A stretch of 64,000 bases of DNA from Blastomyces gilchristii SLH14081 (lineage: Eukaryota > Ascomycota > Eurotiomycetes > Onygenales > Ajellomycetaceae): contig NW_003101645.1 in NCBI RefSeq assembly GCF_000003855.2, positions 140,799-204,798 of the forward strand, read 5' to 3'. Both the position numbers and the translations under genes were made by a program. The notes beneath the pieces were generated by a model. The model saw only the letters and a program-made list of their open reading frames with translations, did not search any database and was not told where the DNA came from. Each line of letters opens with the position of its first letter. Positions within the stretch are counted from its first letter, which is position 1. Positions 57,328 to 64,000 of the stretch are shown here, in pieces.

Positions 57328-57911
57328 ATGACTCGAGCTCAACAGACCCTCTCTGTCATCCTCTTAATCACATCGGTACGTAAAGGAGGAGGGGAAGAAA
57401 TAAAAATAAACTGAGGAGCAATATATATATATATATATATATACATATTAGAAAATCCAATTTCACCCATTTCGTCTCCCCATATATACTAAAAACTAGA
57501 ACCTAACCAACCAAAAAAAAAATAATCCAAAACCAACCAGCTCTATCTCGCCCTCTACCTCGGTCTCGTCCCTCTAAATCCCACCATCCAGAACGAAATA
57601 ATACCAGTCGTACGTCCAACAAAACTACTCCGCTCACCCTCAATCCCCCAACAATCATAACCCCATCCCCCCCTCCCCTCTCCACACCACACCTACGCGG
57701 TTACAAGAAAACGAAAGGAAAACAACACTAACTTAATCCCAATGTGCAGCTCCCCTTCTACTCCCTCATGGTCATAGGCGCCTACATGCTCTTCCGTCTC
57801 GGCTGGGGCGTCTATGCCTTCAACGACGTGCCGGAGGCGCACGAGTCGCTGCAGAAGGAGATTCTGGAGGCGAAGAACCAGTTGCGGATGGCGAAGGTGG
57901 ATGTTGATTAG
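57328..57911 (+). CDS. dpm3: Dolichol-phosphate mannosyltransferase subunit 3 (Dpm3)
   Basis: Three exons, 57328-57375, 57541-57609 and 57750-57911, all phase 0 with GTACGT donors, giving 92 aa. The N-terminus contains a hydrophobic helix (TLSVILLITSLYLALYLGLV), followed by PLNPTIQNEIIPVLPFYSLM and a second hydrophobic stretch, then the conserved YAFNDVPEAHESLQKEI and a short coiled end. Length, two membrane segments and the (F/Y)NDxPEAxxxLxxEI signature fit Dpm3. In the ER membrane it tethers and stabilises the catalytic subunit Dpm1, which makes dolichol-phosphate-mannose for N-glycans, O-mannosylation and GPI anchors. Intron 1 contains an (AT)n tract at about 57421-57442. Confidence 0.93.
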
Positions 57912-58209
57912 GGATGTAGGGGTTTTTTTTATGTTTTGTTTTGCTTTATTTTTATTTTATTTTATTTTTAAGTTCTCTCTTTTGCTTTGTTTTGTTTTGT
58001 CTTGATTGGGGCTGTGGTTGTAGTGAATGGATGGGATTTTGAAAGGGGAGGGGAGGAAGGGGAATGGAACGGTGGTAGGTAGATGGAAGGGTGGTGGGGT
58101 GAGAAACTTGGAGCTGTCAGCCTTCTTTTTATTGAGAATGGGTGTATAAAGAGAGAAAGGTTGGGCTTTGTGCAAGGGGGATGGTTTCCTTGTCTCTCTC
58201 TCTCTCTCT

Positions 58210-58250
<41 letters not shown>

Positions 58251-58899
58251 CCTGTTAGTATACATGTTTATTTTAGCTTTTGTTAATTTGTTAGATATCC
58301 TGCACGATTCTATGTTTGCTTTTCTTTTTTATTATTATAGTATATGAAATTAATAAATACACATATGACAGAGAAGAGGATTCGGAACTGTCCCGCGAGG
58401 CTTTTTTTTTAGCATTGACAATAACCACCAAGGATGAACATGATATCATGTTATCCGCCTCGTCAGAAGTGATCATTATTTAATCGAGTACGAAATACTA
58501 CAAGACCGCATCGAGATGACAGTTTTAATTGGAGACGAGGTAATGTGTGATGCACGTATTCATTAGGATGTTTCCATATCGTCACTCAAGCTACTTGTCA
58601 TTTTGGGCAGTCTTTGTGTGTTTCTCTTGCCATGCCATGGGAATCTAAGAAAGAAAAAGAAATCGTAAAATGACGTGTGTAGTAAAGGTGGGACTAGAAT
58701 AACCAGGGGGGGGAAAGAGGGGGGCGGGGGAAGAAACAAAAAACTAGGAACCAGACAAAACATCACCGTAACATTTTATGAACTTCTTTTGTATAAATTC
58801 ATTATAGGGAATAATTAGTTACTACTTAAAAAAAAAAGAGAGAGAGAGAAAAGACAAGAAAAGAAAAGAAAAAGAAAAAGAAAGAAAGACTGGAAGAAA
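57912..58899. other. Convergent intergenic region with microsatellites
   Basis: Holds the 3' sides of dpm3 and the phosphoribosyltransferase gene. A (TC)n run followed by about 37 T occupies 58193-58250. A purine-rich tract lies at 58829-58890. No gene seen. Confidence 0.6.
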
Positions 58900-60487
58900 T
58901 CACGCTAATGGATGTTGAGCCGCCAGCTGATCGTGTTCGTCGATATCTCTGTTTGGAATAGCAGGATTTCAATACGTTAGCCAAGCAAGATTTACAGAAT
59001 GGCAATGCAATCAGCGGGTTTAGTCGTGCTATGTTGGGACCGGGAGGGGCGTAAGGATATTCTCAGGGACCAGGGGACAAAGGTGAAGGGCGCTTGGTGG
59101 GGGCCGAAAAGGAGGGGGAGTAAAGGGGATCGAAAAGAGGAGGGGAAAGGGTAGATAGAGACATACTTGGCTTCCCATGGATAGCAAATCCAGACGTCAC
59201 CGGTGGTGACGGCGGCGAGATATCGGCCACTTTCCATCATATCAGTGGGGAGTTTGCCCTTCTTATCTTTGTTTTTGTTCTGGATGGTGGAGAGAGGGTT
59301 TGGTTAGCAGTTTGACTCTATTGGATGGGAAACAACAAACTCCGGTCTTGCTGGCGGATGAAACAGCCCGCGGGCCATTATTTTTCTATCCAACCTCTTT
59401 CACTCCGTATGTAAAAACAACACCGCCCGTACAAAAAGCAAACAGACTCAGGGGACAAAGATGCAGGTGAAGAAACTCACATGCAACACAAACACAGAGA
59501 AGGTAGTTTTCTCGCCCTCCCTCCCCAATTGCTGCTGAGCCAACTGTACATCCTTCTGCAACTCGCGCACGGCGTACTCCAGCGTCGTCCGCGTGTCATC
59601 GACCTCGTCGACAATGAGCACGTTCTTCCCGATCAGATTGGCCATTTCCAACGAGCTAAGGTCGAGCCATTGTGTGCGCGTAACTTTTGTGCCGAGCTCC
59701 TCGATCTGGTCGTCTTTGCCTAAATTCTCGTACAGCGAGAGGCCGATGGCTTGGATGGGGATGTTTCCGCCGCCGGGCTGTTTGAGGAAGGATCTATTGT
59801 TTTTCAAAGAATTGAATGAGACGGGTTTTCGTTTGGTATATTTGGAGTAGATATGGCGATGCTGGTGGTTGGTGTATTGGAGTATCGGACGAGAGAGTAA
59901 AAATAATTGTTTCCCTCTCTCCGCATCCACTCCCACCCTCGTCCTGCTTGCCGGAAGGATAAAGGAGGAGAGAGAATATTTAGGAAACCAAATACCTCAG
60001 CATTCTGGCTGGAATATATCCCCCACCGCCGATGGCGATCATAAGGTTTGGTCTGAAGTCATTGAGGATGCGGTCTGCCGAAGCTTGACACAGCTTGTGC
60101 ACCTGTTATGATCAAGAAAAAACGGGTTAATTCGCATATTCTTCATCTCTGAAAAGTTCTGGCTCCACATTCAACTATCCTCCTCCTTTTCTCTTCCGCC
60201 TCGTTAACACCATGGTTGCTAAGGGAAAGAAGGCGCAAGAATGCCATGTTGCTCAGCGGTGGGGTTCTTGGAAGCAAGAAAAAATTAAAATAAGAAATGG
60301 CTGAAGAACAAACCGCTGAGGTCGTGGGGTTCTCAGTGTTTCAATGTATCCGCTCCCCCAACTCTCCAGTGTGGCTATCTCATCCACCCGCCTCCTCTCC
60401 TCTCTCTTCATTTTTCTCTCGTCTCTCTTCTACCTCTTCTCCCTCTTGACATACCTGGTTATATGTGACATAGACCTTCTCTACCAT
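58900..60487 (-). CDS. xpt1: Xanthine/guanine-type phosphoribosyltransferase, Xpt1-like
   Basis: Five exons on the minus strand: 60455-60487, 59996-60102, 59481-59793, 59167-59279 and 58900-58948, giving 204 aa. All junctions have GT...AG ends and keep phase. It starts MVEKVYVTYNQVHKLC. Recognisable parts are RPNLMIAIGGGGYIPARMLR, the loop residues KQPGGGNIPIQAIGLSLYE, and the PRPP-binding motif VLIVDEVDDTRTTL, which is the type I phosphoribosyltransferase signature. Near the end come FSVFVLHNKNKDKKG and DVWICYPWEAKDID. The family transfers ribose-5-phosphate from PRPP to hypoxanthine, xanthine or guanine in cytosolic purine salvage. Substrate preference cannot be read from the sequence. Xpt1 versus Hpt1 is decided by overall similarity as I recall it. 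Confidence 0.9.
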
Positions 60488-62862
60488 TGTGGCGGTCTTT
60501 TGCACCTCAGCGTGGATTTGGTGGGGTGAAGATAAGGAAAAAGAAAAAGGGAAAATGCTGATGTAGGATGTGCCCCGCGATCTGGGGCTTCGTTTGCGCC
60601 CAGGCGAAGATTCTTTCTCACGTCTCTTTTAAACCCTTCTTCCGTGACTATTATTCTATTGGATAAGAACAAAGGATATGTTAGTGTATATATATATATA
60701 TATATATATATGAGTGGTACCACGTTATGTCTGTTAGTTCCGTTCTCCGCTCCTTTTTTTGTTTTTGTGCGAACTGGGCTGAGGGATTGGAGCCAACTCA
60801 CAGCGAAAATCAGTATTTCAAAAGCGCAGATCTAGCTTTTGTGAAGGAGAAAAGGGGGGGAATAATACGACAGCAAAAGGAATATCGGGAATTGGAGGAG
60901 GACAGGCAAGGACAAAAAGATCTTGAAACGGATAAAAAAAATAGACAAGCGGGAATATTGAAACTTTCCGTAGAAACCTCCACCACCAGTTAAGTTAAAT
61001 AGTTAGTTAGCTCGTCATAGATACTCGTGTCAAGCTTTTTATTATTATTATTTTTTTTTTTTTATCTTATTTTCCCCACCCAATAAAGAGCAGTGGATTT
61101 AGTTGATTATTTACTTGAGCATTGGTTTGTTTGTTGACCTAAATACATAGACAACGGCATGGCATCACGATATATGCGAAGGGGAATGAATACTTTCCTG
61201 GTTGAATGAACTATTCAGCAAACTTGTCAAGATAACTAAAGTGAATAAATAAGCGATAGTGTGGTGGTGAGAGCAACGACATTCTAAATATGCGAAAGCC
61301 TCGTAAAATGGGTTCATATACTCTCGCCTTGTGCGATATGTTTGTTATCCCCTTCCTCGCTGCATCATCATGTCACGGTCTCTATCTTCATACTTCAATG
61401 TTATGCAGAAGAAGGCTGCAAAACGAAAGCAGGGTTTTCTCGACCTCGGTCCATTTCAATGGCGAAAATTATCCCTGGATTTCCTCAACCAGGTCTCCCC
61501 CCTGGTTTTGCATTCAAGGTGTCTGTCTGCCTCCCTCTCCCCCCCCGCCATGCAGGGTTCAATATTTAGAACGCCGACTGATTTCGGGCCTACGAGTCTA
61601 TACTGAGAAGAGAACATGGAGAGGAGACTTCGATGCCAGGGGGATCCAAGGGGTCGGTCCAAGGTTGTCCAAGGCTGTCCAAATGGGTCCAATGGTAGTT
61701 CAGCCGCCAATTATCTCTAGAACGAGTTAACGTCGGAAATTTTCCAGAAGTAGTTTACTGCGTATATCGCTTCGCTTTGAGGTCCCTTGCACCGTTGCAC
61801 GGTAGCAATCGACGTCTTCAGACCTCCAGCAGCACGCATAGGGCTAGTTATTGGCTGGGAGGAGGCTGATGCGACAGCTTGACAACAAACTGGTTATCAA
61901 CGCGTTGAGTGCTTGGGTTTGCTTCGATTAACACAGATATTTAGGATGGCAGACATATGCAAAATCCTCATATATCGGATGTCCAAGGATACTTACTTCT
62001 CCTATTCCCGCATACCAATAGCAGCTGAGAGTTAAAACGACTGACTGGGGAGATAAAAGCCTCACTTCAGCTATCTTGACAGCAAGTACCCCGTAGTTAA
62101 ATATCTCGTCCCGTGCCGTCCGCCGAAAAGACAAGTAGTATTATTAATTAATCAGTCGGGGACATCTGTTAGTTATCATACAGGATCAAGGTCAAGCAGG
62201 TTTCTATAATTCGTTGATTTGTGCGCAGGAAGAGGTGGACGTCTTTGTACCAGATGTTGTTTATTCCGCATCGGGTAACTAGCACATATCATCATCCAAC
62301 CTCTCTTCTTCTTCTTCTTCTTCTTCTTTTTCTTCTTCTGTACATCAACTATCAACTCCCACTCCCATTCTTTCTTCATCACGATAGAACCCCGGCCGAA
62401 GTGTTAAAACCCTCGATGGTTACCATGAATGCTACCCCTAGGGCTGGGATTACAAGGCCGGCAGCCGGCTTTAGGGGAGATATTTAAAACATGGCGCTAG
62501 GGATGGCACCACCACCCCCACCGGTAACTAATTCTTCCTGACAAGGCTGGTTCCTTTCTGCGTAATCGCCCGCCTGGGCGAAAGGGCGCTGAGCAGGGAA
62601 CAGAAAGCTAAATTTCAACTATTCTTAGAGTAGCCTATGTACGGGCGTACGCTGGGTAAGTGACCAAATGCTCGGCGCCTTGAATTTGCCCGTATCGATT
62701 GTTATTTGACTGGATCGTGGCGCCCTGGGCCTCCCTGATAATGAAAGTCTGCTCGTCCTGAAATCTCGCATCTCGGGGAAAGACAAGTGCTGGCACTTGA
62801 ACAAACCACTGCTATCTAGAAGAATATTGCGAGACAAAAGCCTATTCGCACACTATTTGACC
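60488..62862. other. Divergent intergenic region, about 2.4 kb
   Basis: No convincing gene. It contains an (AT)n tract at about 60689-60711, a T-run near 61050-61062 and a (CTT)n tract at about 62306-62336. Overlapping short frames at 61290-61730 occur in several frames at once and have no motif. This may be a long upstream region of the regulator that starts at 62863. Confidence 0.45.
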
Positions 62863-63440
62863 ATGGAGAACCCAAATGGTGGCGGTGTCAAAATGAACAA
62901 AACCTGCGACCAGTGTAGGCAGCGAAAGATTCGGTGCATCGGTGAGCGGGCCTTTCCCAGCGCGCCGTTTTTGTATATGGAGTACCAGTAACTTGAATCG
63001 ATTCTCATTCTCTCATTGTTTCTAGTTCCCGAAACGCCGTCGGGTTCGCAACCTAGGTGCACGTACTGCATAGTAAGTTTGATTTTTATGATCTATAGAA
63101 AGCCGTTAACTTGCCTTCACGCTGACCCCTTGTCCCTCAGAAACGGGGAATTCCCTGCTATTTCAGCGTTTTTCGCCGCAAGGCCCGGTTCAGAGGTAGC
63201 TACATCTGTCGCACCTAGTTAATCGTTCAATCCATGCGCTATTGTGCCTGTCGCTGATTTTTGGCTGGCCGAAAGTTGCCAATTCTTTGCCTGCCAGCTC
63301 ACGGCCTTCCGGGAAGGTAGCCTTGGGCGAGCTATTCGTCGACCGTGTCCTGCAGCATGGTCCGCAGGACGTTGTCCTTTCCGATGAGTCCGCCGTATTC
63401 ACGGTATGCTCCAGATTCAACGCAAGCACATTGATTTTTA

Positions 63441-63492
<52 letters not shown>

Positions 63493-64000
63493 CGGTTTGT
63501 CCACGACTAACGAGTTGGAAACCCGATAGTCTCCGGATGAAAAAGGTGAGGAGCCCCCTAGAATCAACTTGCAAGGACACTATTGAAGGTCTAACTTTGA
63601 TGAAATAAAACAATAGTCCCAAGCTGTGGCCTGGCTTTCTTCTCTGAGCAGAAAGTGGCATCCTTGAACCAAAGGATTGGCAATTCTCGGGTCCAGGATG
63701 TTGTCCAGAGACTCGACGATTTCATTTTAAACCGTTTGGGTATCCCAGACGCATCTTCATGGCCTCCTATTCCTTTCCACAAGCCTATGAAAAGGGAGCG
63801 GATCACTCCCGAAGAGGCCACTGGGTATATTCAAGGTAAGCAGACTGTCAATTCTTAAACTCGAGCAAGCTACATTATGCGGTGTATAGTGCTAAACTAA
63901 CATACATGAAGCTTTCTTTGTAAACCTTCACCCAGTATACCCATTTCTAGATCGTGAGGAGTTTGAGGCGCAGGCGTTCGACCCTAATCTGACGGCATTC
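62863..64000 (+). CDS. Zn2Cys6 transcription regulator with fungal-specific domain (3' end beyond window)
   Basis: Exons read as 62863-62941, 63026-63072, 63141-63195, 63276-63403, 63530-63545, 63656-63835 and 63912 onward; phases are consistent throughout. The zinc cluster is split over three exons: CDQCRQRKIRC, then RCTYCI, then KRGIPC, spacing C-X2-C-X6-C-X12-C-X2-C-X6-C, with the basic stretch RRKARFR after it. Next come LGELFVDRVLQHGP and a 16-nt exon. The last exon opens the regulatory domain with AFFVNLHPVYPFLDREEFEA, typical of fungal-specific transcription factors. The intron at 63404-63529 holds a run of 50 T. The regulated pathway cannot be told. The acceptor at 63655 and the short exon are the least certain parts. 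Confidence 0.8.
63443..63492 (+). repeat. T50 homopolymer in an intron
   Basis: Fifty consecutive T inside the 126-bp intron between the 128-nt and 16-nt exons of the Zn2Cys6 gene. It lies upstream of the probable branch site GACTAACG and the acceptor GATAG. Its length is likely unstable and may be miscounted in the assembly. Confidence 0.9.

Noticed and set aside
1..64000. CRISPR array or rRNA operon
   Set aside because: No regularly spaced repeats with unique spacers and no rRNA-like sequence were seen; the simple repeats are microsatellites and homopolymers.

Overview
The window looks like nuclear DNA of a filamentous ascomycete, probably an Onygenales/Ajellomycetaceae-type genome (inference). 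The evidence is short introns with GTAnGT-like donors and CTAAC-type branch sites, fungal gene families (Zn2Cys6 regulators, ribosomal L13, Dpm3, Xpt1-like phosphoribosyltransferase), and a sharp split into two base-composition domains. Bases 1 to about 33,220 are AT-rich DNA full of repeats mutated by G:C to A:T transitions (RIP-like). Bases 33,222 to 64,000 are ordinary gene-bearing DNA.

The AT-rich half holds no intact host gene. It is a stack of transposons inside transposons whose edges can be set to the base by target-site duplications (TSDs). A Ty3/gypsy element with 533-bp LTRs (4302-17766, TSD ATATC) sits inside the 5' LTR of an older Ty1/copia element (pieces at 1918-4301 and 17772-17843). 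The gypsy gag is itself split by a Ty1/copia element with 111-bp LTRs (5280-10525, TSD GAGAG), and its RNase H region is split by a tRNA-derived SINE (13080-13466, 14-bp TSD). Next to it lies a roughly 506-bp hAT-like element (TSD ATTAACAC, 12-bp inverted termini) cut in two by an apparently full-length Tad1-like LINE (18264-25971, 14-bp TSD). A second copy of the 111-bp-LTR copia (27215-33221, TSD GAAAA) carries two more SINEs and ends 70 bp before the first host ATG. The two copia gag-pol frames have lengths divisible by three once the SINEs are subtracted, which supports the boundaries. The SINE and the LINE have similar 3' ends, suggesting that the LINE mobilises the SINE.

The gene-bearing half holds, left to right: a GCIP/cyclin-D1-binding-like protein (+), a large leucine-rich-repeat protein (-), a coiled-coil fungal protein (+), ribosomal protein L13 (+, five exons, the first only an ATG), a disordered/coiled-coil protein with a tentative kinetochore architecture (-), an oxidoreductase-like-domain protein (+), an armadillo SmgGDS-like protein (-, six exons), a Zn2Cys6 regulator that appears broken by a nonsense codon and a homopolymer frameshift (-), Dpm3 (+), an Xpt1-like phosphoribosyltransferase (-), and the start of a second Zn2Cys6 regulator (+) that runs off the window. 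These are housekeeping or regulatory genes without an evident shared pathway. A 256-bp inverted-repeat element lies at 42012-42267. No functional tRNA or rRNA gene and no CRISPR array was seen.

All coordinates, splice sites and alignments were worked out by eye; no search was run.
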